DNA of 64,000 nucleotides. Source: Phymatolithon calcareum. Its lineage: Eukaryota; Rhodophyta; Florideophyceae; Hapalidiales. The position numbers and the translations under genes were made by a program. The notes beneath the pieces were generated by a model that had not been told where the DNA came from, searched no databases, and saw nothing but the letters and a program-made list of their open reading frames with translations. Shown here piece after piece: positions 51,562 through 62,554 of this stretch; position 1 is the first letter of the stretch, and each line of letters begins with the position of its first letter. Where the stretch lies: positions 806,001 through 870,000 of the forward strand of contig OZ345370.1 in NCBI GenBank assembly GCA_977006965.1. Reading direction: 5' to 3'.

Positions 51562-52824
51562 TTAATAACCCCTGTTTGAATACCTCAAATACTGTTCTCT
51601 TACAGACATCGTCCTGACATCAGTTGCTTCGTCTTCCACACCTTCGACACCACCTTTGAAAACGAAATCGTCATCATTGACCGCCTGAGTGCTTTTCACG
51701 ATTCCGATGCAAATCGCGAAGAGCGCAACACACACCACTGCCACAATGCCCCTTTTCCCACCACGATTTGACCCGTCCACACAATCCACCACGCCCGACG
51801 TGCCGGTAGCAGGGACATGGCTAACGTTTGATATGTCTGCATTCGCCTTTTCAGTACCCTCTTGACGCGGATCGACAGAAATAGTTTCCGCCGGTATCGA
51901 TGACAAATTCTCACTAGCAACTGCGGCAACAGTTTTTTCAGGAATCGATTTCAAAGACGCAACATCAGCATCAGTCTTCTCAGGTATCGACGTAGAAGAC
52001 GTCACTGCAGCTGTCTTTTCAAGACTCGCCTTCGGTGGTCCCTCAACCGGTTGCACATCCTTCGCACCTATAGATCCCGCAATAGCCTGCGGTTCAACTA
52101 CTGGACTAGGCTTCACAACATCCACAGCAGGCGAATAATCCTCCACCGTAACCGTCTGCTCCCAAGTCGCAAGCCCGCCTGAATGACTATTCGCAGGATC
52201 CCACCCAAGATTGGTAAACGGAGCCGCATCCGGCCTGGCCGGTTCTTTGAGAACGACACGAAACCGGAACGTATGCTCACCAACCGGAAGCGCGGCAGTA
52301 GCCACAAAAGCATCACCAGCCGGAAGCGTCTTTTTCGCAAGTCGAAGAGTGTCATCAAGCGCATCGCACTCCACAAAAACGTCACGAACCGTGAACACCT
52401 CCTCCATGAACGTGAACTCCACAACGGGCGCCGACGCATCTTGCTCTACCATCCGTCCTCCGCTCGGTGCGCTATGCCGAAGCGTTTGCACACGGGGCTG
52501 GAGTGCCAGTGGTCGAGCCGGTGAGTGTACGTCAAGCCCACCTGCGGCAACTGCGTTCCCGCTTTCGAGAACGGTGTACGACAAGGGGCCGACAGGTACA
52601 GAGAGGATGACGGACCATTCTGCCCGCGCACCGCGTGAAAATGGGACGATGATTGGTTCTGTAGCGCCTGTGACTGTCGCGCGAAGCACTACCTCTGCAG
52701 GACGATTCAGCGAGGCGGTCGAGTCGCGATAGCAAATCTGGACGGGCCAAAGACCTTTTGCTGCCGCGGCATCGTAGCGGGTTCCACCCAGCTCGATGGT
52801 GGTTAATACTCTTGCGGAAGACAT
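51562..52824 (-). CDS. Single-pass membrane protein with beta-sandwich repeats
   Basis: 420 residues from ATG 52824; the frame upstream begins at GTG. Two N-terminal units (about 5-105 and 120-215) each end in a 'LPVGxxxFRFRV'-like strand, recalling E-set/CBM48-type folds of AMPK-beta and glycogen-targeting proteins. The likeness is weak. A disordered stretch (about 220-345) has three near-repeats of Ser-Ile-Pro-Glu-Lys-Thr-x-Ala-x-Val-Ala-Ser. One transmembrane helix lies near 356-376, followed by an acidic tail with two Tyr-rich ends. There is no signal peptide, so the N terminus probably faces the cytosol with the protein anchored near its C terminus. A starch- or glycogen-binding role is speculative. 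Confidence 0.75.
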   Translation of the reverse strand: MSSARVLTTIELGGTRYDAAAAKGLWPVQICYRDSTASLNRPAEVVLRATVTGATEPIIVPFSRGARAEWSVILSVPVGPLSYTVLESGNAVAAGGLDVHSPARPLALQPRVQTLRHSAPSGGRMVEQDASAPVVEFTFMEEVFTVRDVFVECDALDDTLRLAKKTLPAGDAFVATAALPVGEHTFRFRVVLKEPARPDAAPFTNLGWDPANSHSGGLATWEQTVTVEDYSPAVDVVKPSPVVEPQAIAGSIGAKDVQPVEGPPKASLEKTAAVTSSTSIPEKTDADVASLKSIPEKTVAAVASENLSSIPAETISVDPRQEGTEKANADISNVSHVPATGTSGVVDCVDGSNRGGKRGIVAVVCVALFAICIGIVKSTQAVNDDDFVFKGGVEGVEDEATDVRTMSVREQYLRYSNRGY

Positions 52825-53454
52825 TTCCTGCTTGAGAGTTCCGTCGGTTGGGTCGCTTGGGGGACGACAGCGTGAAAGCGCGGCAAAACCTCCAGGGAAC
52901 ACACCGGGAATTCAGTACGACAGTGATTGCGGGAGATGATTACGTATGTTTCATGATCATCAATAGAATGGATGAAAGAGAAATTCGACGAGGAAATGCA
53001 AAATATTTAAGAGGATTTAAGTGGGATATGTATATGATTGGGCTATATTAAAACATTGGAATAATGTAGCTCATTGTTTTGCTTCATTCGAAATATTTTA
53101 GTATTGGTTTCGTTGATTGATGAGAAGATGGGCTTTTTCCGATTAACGGCTTCATGCCGTTAACGGCACGGGAACGGACCGATGTCAACTGGCTCTTACA
53201 ATTGCCACGTATTGTTGGCACCAGGTAGTGTACTGTGGGCGATCTTCATTTGCGTACCTTCAGTTGAAACCTGCACTGGCTCGGCGTGGAACTGTACCTT
53301 CAGTAGAAACCTTCCTGACATCTGTGAGCAGATGCAAGAATTTCACTGCTCTTCGAGCGCGCATTATATTCAGAAGCGAAGCGAATTCTACCTCCTGCTG
53401 GCTTACTGTTATTGATGAGGCCATCCGAAGTGCGCCGACTCACTCTACTAGTCG

Positions 53455-53522
53455 TAAACTCGTTGATGGACACAAAGTTTGCTGTATTTATATAGCGAGC
53501 TCTGTGTCCATCAACGAGTTTA
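53455..53522. repeat. Perfect 20-bp stem hairpin
   Basis: Arms of 20 bp, with no mismatch, at 53455-53474 and 53503-53522 enclose a 28-bp loop. Because of this palindrome both strands encode nearly the same peptide (Lys-Leu-Val-Asp-Gly-His), which explains the mirrored open frames. It could be a small-RNA precursor or a foldback remnant. Confidence 0.85.
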
Positions 53523-53623
53523 TATGTCTTCCTCACACGTCGTTTCTCGACACCATCATTCGTTACAATTACGCCGTGCACAATTCCAGGTTGCAGACGA
53601 CGCAAAAAGCTGGGCATCGTCCC

Positions 53624-53646
53624 GGGTCTGTGATTATCACAGACCC
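53624..53646. repeat. Perfect 23-bp palindrome
   Basis: gggtctgtgat and its complement are separated by one base. Two shorter dyads follow at once: gactat-cat-atagtc near 53657 and cacaca-tc-tgtgtg near 53681. Confidence 0.85.
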
Positions 53647-55962
53647 AGGACAGTGCGACTATCATATAGTCCGATGTCCACACATCTGTGTGAACTACAC
53701 TTGCTGAAAGAGTCAACATGTCAGTTGGGCGTAATTTATACACGCGCTCGTTGAGGTAGCTTTAATATTGAGTTGGACTCCCTTGAGTGCGGTAGCGGAA
53801 CGGTTTCGGACGACGCAAAGGACAGTGATAGCGCCTGTAAGAAGCGGGACTTTTTCACCTAGTTTTTTTCTTCCAGAAGTATTTTTATCCCCTGAAACTC
53901 TTTCTCGATGCGCATTATTGTTTGTTTGTTTATTGCAGGATCTTGAGCGACACTAAGGGTAGTCAACATCTAGGGGGCCTATAAATGTTCCCAAACTTGA
54001 TCTGTTACGTATTATTACCCCGTCTTACAAAACAATCTACAATATCCGGCCTGAAGCTGCAGTACTGTACAATCGTCATGCGCCAAAATCGCCGAATGTG
54101 CACGACCGAATAGTCATTGCTAATTTGTCGAACAGCTCTACCGTCCATGAAGTCAGCAAGAACATATTTCATCAGAGTTCGAAACAGCGATTGCACCCAC
54201 CCCCGAGATATGCGTAGTACCTCTAAATCACACAAAGGACAGTGCCCGTACGAAGCTTGCATTCGCCTCAACCACGTTTGCAGAATTGTATGTCGCGAAC
54301 TGATTGCAGATACGGTCATCCCTCGAAATTATTCCTGTGCGGTCTGAGATGTACTACTTAATCATCCGGTGCTGCAGGTAAGGACAATATGTAGCTCGCA
54401 CAGTTATGAAAGCTTGGCGGTGACTACTGAAACTGGCATTGAGTGGTATGTTCAGCCGGATAGCATAGCATCAGACAGAGCTAAGAGGAACAAATGGTTG
54501 TACGTTAACTTGTAGCTGGAGCATAAATGCAGTTAGTTTACTGCTCGGGGAGGGTGGTCAGCAGGAAGTGTACCATTTCCAAGCAGTTGACCAGTGTGCT
54601 CTGCACATCGTTTTTTAAACCCGATCTGAAAAGAACGGGATGTGCTGGACTGTGAGCTGTGCATACGTTTGTGGTGCGATTGACAGAGGCTGTGACATAG
54701 TTTCGTTTTAATTTTCTGACTCGATGATCACTCCAAAGTCTGCAAGGAGATGCGTTTTGGCTGCTACTGTTCAATAAATGTATTGTACAGTGCGTAGGCA
54801 GTTGTAGCTTCGTGGGCCATAGTTCAAAAAACCCTTCTCCCTGCTGCTGCTGTTGCTGTCAGGGAGGGACGAGGCGCAATTGTGGCGTGGGAGTGGAAGC
54901 GTGGAAGCAGAAGCGTGGAGTGCGCTCAATTGTCAGGTCAATGTTGCTAGCATTGTCGCCAATGTTCCCCACTCATGGCAAGAGTCATAACTGGTTCGGT
55001 GGTTATTCGTGCACTTATTTTCTAGAGGTTTGGTGATACCTCGAAGGGAGGTGGGTGAAAGCGTTCATAAGGCTTGGCAGCGTAGGTGTAAATTTGTAAT
55101 CGCACAGTGATGTGCTTCATGAAGGGCGGCGAGTGTCCAAACGGGTAGGAGATCGCCAATTGGGAGTAGCGTCGTGTGGGGGGCGTCGGAGGACGGACAG
55201 AATAAGCTCTGGAAGAGCGCACGATTTCTGAAATATAGTCGCAGACATTCGTTCGTGTGACGTGAATTACTCGTGAAGGTTAGAACTACAGTAACTATGC
55301 GGGGCAATGGAGTGCGCATATGTTCGTTTTGGATGAGCAGAGTTTGTAATAGGCAGTCGTATGCCGTGCCTGGTACACAGACTTGAGAATGTGGAAAAGG
55401 TGACGTTGATGTGTGGCTGGCTGGCAGGCTGGCTTGTATCAGACCTTTATCCACGGGTTTTACAGCATTGGACGGTGGAATATAGAGAAAATTGTGGCAG
55501 ACGTAGTGGCTGTGGTGAGAGCGAAGACAAGTAAGTAAGTCATTAGGGAATGTGACCGGTAAAGCGAGCGACATGGAAGACGGTTTTACAGTAGCACATT
55601 CGACAGAGAATGTACTGTATACACACATGTTTGATGGATGGATGGTTGGATGGTTGCCTTACGCGAAAAGCGGTCACGACATTAGAGTACTGTAGTGGAG
55701 ACGATGCGGGTTTGCAGGTACCACATCGTCTGGTACCTGCACATATGGTAAAATGTTTGGTCAGGTTAGGTTTGGTGTACCTACTCTTGCGGTTAGCATG
55801 GGGATGGAATGTCGCGAGATGAAAACATGAAGACACAATGGAAGCCAAAGCTCTGTACGTACGGAGGTAAACAGCTGGGAAATATATCGCAAGCATTCAT
55901 TGCGCACCACAGCAACCGAAGTACGGATCGAATTTCGTATGTAGAGTAGAGAGTAGAGTGCT

Positions 55963-55993
55963 GTAGAGTAGAGTAGAGTAGAGTAGAGTAGAG
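55963..55993. repeat. Microsatellite (GTAGA)6
   Basis: Six perfect pentanucleotide copies, preceded by imperfect copies from 55941. Confidence 0.95.
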
Positions 55994-57668
55994 CATTATG
56001 GCAGTTGCTAATTTCTTCTGGCTGAGTACTCTCGCATGGATGACGAGATGGGTAAAGTATTGACTGCAGTGTGGACAGGGAGCGAAAAAAGTCGATATTG
56101 TAATGTGAGTGGACGTTGACGATAGTGAGAACCCTAGGATGCTGCATTATACTGTATGGCACGATTCTACTGTGTAGACTCTTCTTCCCTCCTTGCTCGC
56201 TTGTCACTCAGTCTCCTCTTTTATCGCTCGCTCCTATCTCGCTGCTCTCTTTGCGTTCGCTACAGTACTGTACTGAGCAGTACACAGTTGTAAAGAGTGC
56301 AGGACTGGATCAATGTGTCAGATCACGGCGTCGAAGCGCAGAAGAGGTTCGTGTCCCAGTACAGAAAACAGCGCACAGACTGTGCACTGCAGTGTCGCCA
56401 ATGCAGCTGTTCCATGTTGTGTCGTAGGTGGGTCGAGCCGGCAACGGCAGGCGGCGGGGCGGGGCTTACGGACATGCAGTTTGAAACGCGGTGTGCTTCA
56501 AACGGCACGTCTGGCAGCCGTTACTCGGATATCATATCTGAGCCGTCAAATATAGTGTATTGTGTCGGGCCCTCAGCTGAGGTTTCGCAGCAATGAGGAT
56601 GGAAATGAAATGGTTCAGACTCATTTATCATATTTTTAATCGAAAAGATGATGCTGGAAAACAGGCAGGAACTGTAACGAAGCAAACTACGTTTCAAAGA
56701 AAGGCATTGTCATGAGTTTCCGTTTCGAATTTTCGCTCCGTTGGCTCCGTGGCACCCGAGCGCGTTCGCCGTGGCCACGTGCCAACTTTGGACGAGAGAA
56801 AAAAAATTCTTTCTTTCTTTCGACCCCGTTGGCGATATTCATAATCTGAGTGATGATTGAATGTGAGATAGATGCATGCAAATCTTCGAGTCGGTGGAAG
56901 GAGGAAGAGAAAGGAGTCGATGATCGATGTTTGTTGCAAAACTTTGCTCATGAAGGCGCCTACTGTAGATACCAAATAAATATTTCCAGAAAAAGCAGGT
57001 TGATGTCGATCATGGTGTACAGTATGATCCGTTCCGGGAATTTGGCAAACGGATGTGGATATCATTTTGAACAGCGAAATGAAAAGGGGCCACGAGCAAT
57101 GCGGCTGTCAAAAGCGGAATTCAAATGAATCAGTCTGACATGAGTCGTAGAATGGGAGCATGTAAGGCGCAAACATTTCATAAAAGTTTCTTCAAATCTA
57201 TGATTCTATTGACAGATTTGTGTTCAGATGCAGTGCGGGGCAAATCAAAAAGTATGATGTAGGGTTTTTTGTTTGGGCGAACGAACGCTGTGTGTGAACA
57301 GCAGTAGCGGACAGAAACGAGGACGCTGTGATGAGATGAGAAGAATTTATTTTCACCGAAGCGAAGGCTACTGTACTGTTTCTATTTTAAGAGGTACTGA
57401 TGATAAGATATCGATCGAGGTGCCTGGGTGAGTGGAAACGACCTGAGATTCGTCCTCAGCAAAAAAAATTAACTTCTTGTCTCTTTCTATGCTCAAGGAC
57501 CGGGCGGCCATCCTTAACCGGTTGAGGCAGACTTGCAGTGGTGAGGATTATTGAGGGAGGGAGAACCGTAAAGAAATATAGAGTTGCTTGCTTGCTTGCC
57601 GCGGTAGTTGTGTGAGGACCAATTCAGAACGGTTACTAGAATGCGGCATCACAGAGCACTGCAGGCAG

Positions 57669-57692
57669 AGCTAGCTAGCTAGCTAGCTAGCT
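57669..57692. repeat. Microsatellite (AGCT)6
   Basis: Six perfect copies of a self-complementary tetranucleotide, able to form a small cruciform. Confidence 0.95.
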
Positions 57693-57778
57693 GTGCTGAC
57701 GTTCGTATTTTAATTAATGAACTCTCGCTTCACAGGGCCATCATGGTGCATGACGTGCGCATCTTTAACGGTGAGTGA

Positions 57779-57807
57779 GGCAGTGGGCAGTGGGCAGTGG
57801 GCAGTGG
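57779..57807. repeat. Tandem (GTGGGCA)4
   Basis: A seven-base unit repeated about four times without change. Confidence 0.9.
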
Positions 57808-57999
57808 AAGGGAAGGAGCCCTGGACCGACCGACTTCCTCATGTTCGGTACATATATGTATTTGTGTTTGCCTTTTACTTACTTACGCACCAGTCCCTTG
57901 CCAATCGCGTCGCCTGTCGTCTGAAAGCAGGCAACCCCACAAGCTGCTAGTAAATTAGTGCAGCAGCACGCTTGTTGGATTCGGAAAGGAAGAGAAGTG

Positions 58000-58027
58000 G
58001 ACCGACCGACCGACCGACCGACCGACC
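58000..58027. repeat. Microsatellite (GACC)7
   Basis: Seven perfect tetranucleotide copies. Confidence 0.95.
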
Positions 58028-58760
58028 AACCGCCTAGAAAGCTGACTGGCAGCGTGCTCCACAAATTTTTTGATCTCTCTCCCCCGTGGAGAACCCCCCC
58101 CTCCCGGGACACGCAGATCGCGGCTGCTGCCTCGCCTGATTCTCCCTCCGCACGACCAATGGTGAATTGTACACGATTTCGTATCATAGAAGCGACGGAA
58201 TGCCAGGGAATGCGATCAACATCGTTTTTGCAACATTTATTGACGTCTGGACCAGTAAATTTTTATTCTTTAAATCGAAACCAATTAATCTTACTTGGCA
58301 TCTTGTTCTCTTTCTTTTTCCTTATTTTTTCGAACTCCTGCTCTCGCTCTCAGGTCCACCCGCTGTGCGGGGTCGTCACAACTGTGCTCCATCGAGATCC
58401 GCGCCTCCACCCAACCAAATCTGCGTGAGAAAAATTGGCCGAGAAATATCACCAGCGGATTTTCTTCACGGCCATCTCAACACGTGTGCTTCCATCTTCG
58501 TATGATACTGTACGGTATGATGTCCACTTCCATTCCAATCTTGGATGGAATGGATTGTAATAATCATTTTTCCGCGCTCTGTGAAATTCGGCGAGATCCC
58601 GGTGCTATGATTCGAATCGTCCATAAAATAAACGAAAATAAGATAAAGATTGAGAGGTGCACCAGGAAGCGCCGTGAGAAGATGACTTGGCCGCATTGCT
58701 GTACGGATCAGGTCTCAAAAAACGGTATCACAATGAACTTGCCGCTCCGCGCCCCTCCCG

Positions 58761-58824
58761 ACTGGACTGGACTGGACTGGACTGCTACAGTGCCTTCCTG
58801 CCTGCCTGCCTGCCTGCCTGCCTG
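58761..58824. repeat. Adjacent (ACTGG)n and (CCTG)7 repeats
   Basis: About five copies of ACTGG (58761-58784) are followed, 12 bp later, by seven copies of CCTG (58797-58824). Confidence 0.93.
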
Positions 58825-59272
58825 AGTGCCACACGGCGCGCACCCACATCGAGTGGCGCATCTGCGAGTGAGCTGCCGGGACGGCAGGGGCGGTGCCGTG
58901 TCGGTGTGGGAATGCATGTTTGAAACACCAACACTGCAGCGACGATCGTGCCAGATCGTATCAAACGTGTGCATCCCTTTTCATTCACTTTTTGCCACCG
59001 TGCCTTGTGGTGCCGTGGCCCTTCACTTGCCTTCATCGCGAGCGCCGTAAATCTCTTCCCCCGCCTTCGACCCACCTGCCTGCGGACAAGTCACTACAGT
59101 ATATCGCATCCAAACACTTGTTTGAAACAAATCGAAACAACACTGCTTTTACGGCCTGCCTGTCATCAAACTACCTGCTGCCCGCATCTCCTCCCGCATA
59201 TTTCGTTCCGCTATACATGCCCCCCGTCCCACTCCAACCACTGCACTCCAACCGCACACACCTACAGTATCT

Positions 59273-59279
59273 TCGACAC
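59273..59279. promoter_or_regulatory. TACAGTA motif upstream of zinc-finger gene
   Basis: 99 bp before ATG 59372; a second copy is at 59095-59101. Function inferred from position only. Confidence 0.25.
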
Positions 59280-59371
59280 ACACCGACCGACTCGACCCGA
59301 CCCGACCACAACCATCGTCCGCGCCTCCACTGACCGACAACTTGCATCACGTCTACCCCACTCCGACAACA

Positions 59372-60412
59372 ATGACAGCATCCACCTCGCGCGGCGTCGC
59401 AAAACGTCGTCCGTCACACCCTTGCACACGGTGCGGAAAGGATTTCACAAAACGTTCAAACATGTTAATCCACGAACGTCTACACACCGGTGAACGTCCC
59501 TACGTCTGTCGTTTCGATGGTTGCGGTCGTTCCTACAAGTGGCTTTCCTCCATTAACTTCCACGAAGGTCGATGCGAACGCAAAGCATTCGGTCTCGCCA
59601 TCACCGCACCATCCGCATCCGCAGCTTTGCATTCCTCATCGCCCGGATCCCCAGTCACACCAGTTCGTGCCTTCTCCTCGGAACTCGTACTTCCCTCCCC
59701 GGAACAAATGGCCCGCATGGCCACCTCTCGAACCACCACCTCTCCCGTCGTCCCCTCGCCCTACAAATCAGGCCGATCAAACGCAAGAATGCCACCACCA
59801 CGCAAACGTGTCGCCACTTCACCTGTCAATTCACCGCTCAGTATTGCATCCCGCGACTCCCGCACCTTTCTACACACACCGCTTGCACCCGCGCCCATGT
59901 CGCGCGAACTACCCCTGCCGCATCCACATCCGTATTATCTGCCGCATATGACAGCGCCGCCGCCGCCTGTGACTTCCGGTCCTATCCTTGCTGCCCCGCC
60001 GATGCATCAAATGCATTATGCAAACATTCATCCGCAGCCACCGCTTCATCGTATGCTTCCGTCTACTGCGCATATGCATCATTCGTATCCGCCGCATATT
60101 ACCACTCCTATGGATGGAGGTCCCATGCCAAATCCGACACCGATTCCGGCTTCTATGCCGCATCCCCCCACGTCCATGTCGACCGCTCTGCCCATCCCGC
60201 ACGCACTACCCGGTACACTACCGCCGCCCGTGCCGCAGCAGCAGCAGCCGGGACAGATCAAGGAGGAGGAATATGCAATGGGAGCGTCTACAGAATTGTT
60301 CTCTAATGATAACCAGCAATGTACAGTCACTGGCGGGGTATTGGATGAACTCACGTCGGCGGGATACTCTTTTGAGAATGATCCCGCACATTCTGAGGTG
60401 CTACTGTTCTAG
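59372..60412 (+). CDS. C2H2 zinc-finger transcription factor-like protein
   Basis: 346 residues from ATG 59372; the open frame's earlier start is TTG. Finger 1 (18-38) is Cys-x2-Cys-x12-His-x3-His with the linker 'HTGERPYVC'. Finger 2 (46-68) is Cys-x4-Cys-x12-His-x3-Cys, with Cys in place of the last His. Basic residues before finger 1 (Lys-Arg-Arg) can act as a nuclear signal. About 80-285 are Pro/Ser/His/Met-rich and disordered. Ile-Lys-Glu-Glu at 296-299 fits the sumoylation consensus. The acidic, hydrophobic C terminus may activate transcription. Tandem fingers with this linker bind DNA in most families. The target is unknown. Two TACAGTA motifs lie 99 and 277 bp upstream. Confidence 0.85.
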   Translation: MTASTSRGVAKRRPSHPCTRCGKDFTKRSNMLIHERLHTGERPYVCRFDGCGRSYKWLSSINFHEGRCERKAFGLAITAPSASAALHSSSPGSPVTPVRAFSSELVLPSPEQMARMATSRTTTSPVVPSPYKSGRSNARMPPPRKRVATSPVNSPLSIASRDSRTFLHTPLAPAPMSRELPLPHPHPYYLPHMTAPPPPVTSGPILAAPPMHQMHYANIHPQPPLHRMLPSTAHMHHSYPPHITTPMDGGPMPNPTPIPASMPHPPTSMSTALPIPHALPGTLPPPVPQQQQPGQIKEEEYAMGASTELFSNDNQQCTVTGGVLDELTSAGYSFENDPAHSEVLLF

Positions 60413-61244
60413 TGATGATCGTGTGTAGAGGTAGTGTCCTGAAACCTCGATCTGTGTCCCGCGCGCGAGTGCAGGGAACGCTGTGAATATGTGCGATCGT
60501 GAATACGCGACTATGGTGCGACCAATTCTGCGACTTTTCGCGCAGATCATCTTGCGAATGTTAACGGTTTGCTGCTCACTGTCATTCAACGACGGAGGAC
60601 AGTGATAAGTGTCATATACTCTTGTTGAGATTGAGAGCGCCAATTGATCGCCCTTCCTCGGCAACAGGTGCACCTGCCTGTTGCAACATGTTTTGGCGGA
60701 ATGCCATGTGGAATTGAACCTTCCCCTTGCGATTCGCGACGCAATTGTAACCCCTTTAGTTCTAGATACAAATAAATATCCTTTTTGGTCACACTGCGCA
60801 CTCTCGTCCACCCTTTATTCCCGTTCCGTACAGTACACCATATGCGGGAATTTGGCAAGACTACAGTACTTCTCTTATGGGGGCACTGTCTGTCTGACTG
60901 GCAGTTTTCCCTGGGCGGTGCGAGTGTGCGGGAATTTCGACCATTGCACAAAGTTCATTATTTTACTGTACTTCCTCTGCCCGTGGGTGTGCACGGCCGA
61001 AGGGTGCAAGACAGCGGCGCGCCGCGCCCTAACTGGAATGCTGCCCAGCCTGAATCGCGGATCGATGCTAGTGCTGTCGATCGACAGATACGGCGGTCAG
61101 CACCAAGAAAGACGGCACCGGTGGTACGAGACGCGGAAGGGCCGTGAGCTAAATATAGAAATTTTTAATACGTAGCGGCTTTTCAGAGTGCAACGGCAAG
61201 CAGTGATCTCGATGCGGGATCAACATCATGTTGGAATGATCGGC

Positions 61245-61265
61245 ATGATGATGATGATGATGATG
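61245..61265. repeat. Microsatellite (ATG)7
   Basis: Perfect trinucleotide run in non-coding DNA, followed by 'ctgatcatc'. Confidence 0.9.
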
Positions 61266-61890
61266 CTGATCATCCCGTACAATATTGTACAGCTATAGTT
61301 CAGAATCTCATGGTAGTAACAAGTTTCGAAAGTGTCTTGTTTGCTGGGCGACGTGTACGTGCTGCACGAGCATCCAGCTGCAGGACGGATTTGAGCACGT
61401 TTCTACACTGCGGGACAGGGTAAGAGCTGTCTGTGTTTCCGAGGTTAGCCGAACAGCCAGTTTGCGTCTGTGCGCTTCTCAAAAGCACAAGTTTATATGC
61501 AATACAACAAAGCAAGACAAGACAAGGCACGAGAGGGCAAGGAATGGAAAATCAAGGAAAGGCAAGGAATGACAAGGCGGAGCAAACTGGTGCGTTGTTA
61601 ATTTAGGGGTGGGGAGGGACGTTGTGGAACATGTGCAGGCAGAGATTCGGCCGGATTTTGTGCCGCTTAGCCCTTCACATGACATGCCTGATGCGGAAGG
61701 AAAACCCATGATGTGAGCTGAGCTTGTTACAGATAGCGGCGGGACATATCTATCACGGAGTGACGCGGAAATGGACATTCCGAGAGAGGAACTCTTTACG
61801 GATGTACGGTATGTTTAGGAGAAATGTTTCCGCACATGCGCAATTCAGAACATCTGAGATTGGATTGATGGTCGTAGAAATATCTAACCG

Positions 61891-61914
61891 TGTACTGTAC
61901 TGTACTGTACTGTA
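61891..61914. repeat. Tandem (GTACT)n built on TACTGTA
   Basis: The unit TGTAC is repeated nearly five times, so four overlapping TACTGTA words occur. It looks like a local expansion of the motif enriched across this part of the window. Confidence 0.93.
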
Positions 61915-62554
61915 CAATACCATCCCGTTTTCAATAGATGGGCCAGCAATTCAGAAAGAGCGCAGAAATACTGTGCCATGACCAACCATTCTGTGCCCGT
62001 GCAGAAGCAGCTGCACAAAACTGTTGGGAACAGGTCGGAGATGCTATGCTACAGTAAATTTATGCCATGGTTAGGCAGTACGCATGCCGAGACCGGGCTG
62101 TAAATGAACATAACGAGAAGCTGCTATATCGTGTCCATGAGTCCTGTTGTACTCTTGCTCGACGAAATCTCAATAATATAATTCAAACTACTGTACATCC
62201 CGACAGATGTCACGCAAGAACAATAGGGCCCGAATAGCATTGAGTGAGCAACTCCACGGGACTGAAAGGCTGGCTTCCGTTATACAAGGCCGCACTCGCG
62301 GTGGACTAAAAATTCGCGACATACTCTTCCTTGTCGCAAAGATATTTTTAACCGTCGCTGGCACAAATTGGTACGTGCGTTCAGGGCCAAGGTCAACCTC
62401 AATAGACTTCCTTCATTCCTTCCTGCCTTCGTCCGCCTTGACCGCATCTCCATGTGCACCTGTTTGCATTTAACTTCTCTCTCCCGAGAAGAAAATCAGG
62501 ATGAACAAGTAAGAAAAATACCGCGGAGCATATTGCCTACCACATCTCTCCCCA

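Larger units (their letters stand above)
52825..59371. other. 6.5 kb non-coding, repeat- and hairpin-rich
   Basis: Many frames are open on both strands because the DNA is palindromic or repetitive, not because of genes; none gives a recognisable protein. A 19-bp direct repeat (gtaccttcagtwgaaacct) occurs at 53254 and 53294. Hairpins and microsatellites are listed separately. Fifteen copies of TACTGTA/TACAGTA fall here. Confidence 0.55.
60413..62554. other. 2.1 kb non-coding between two genes
   Basis: It contains nine or so TACTGTA/TACAGTA copies (60829, 60862, 60964, four in the repeat at 61893, 62050, 62189) and a purine-rich 'caaggaa/caagacaagg' stretch at 61490-61580. No supportable gene. 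Confidence 0.5.

Noticed and set aside
53228-53743. Open frames of 147-159 codons on both strands
   Set aside because: They mirror each other because the DNA is palindromic; no family resemblance and low coding character.
58166-58825. Long plus frames upstream of the zinc-finger gene
   Set aside because: They run into simple repeats (ACTGG, CCTG) and give repetitive, unrecognisable peptides.
59488-60428. Overlapping frames within the zinc-finger gene
   Set aside because: Shadow frames caused by the Pro/Ser/His-rich codons of the real frame.
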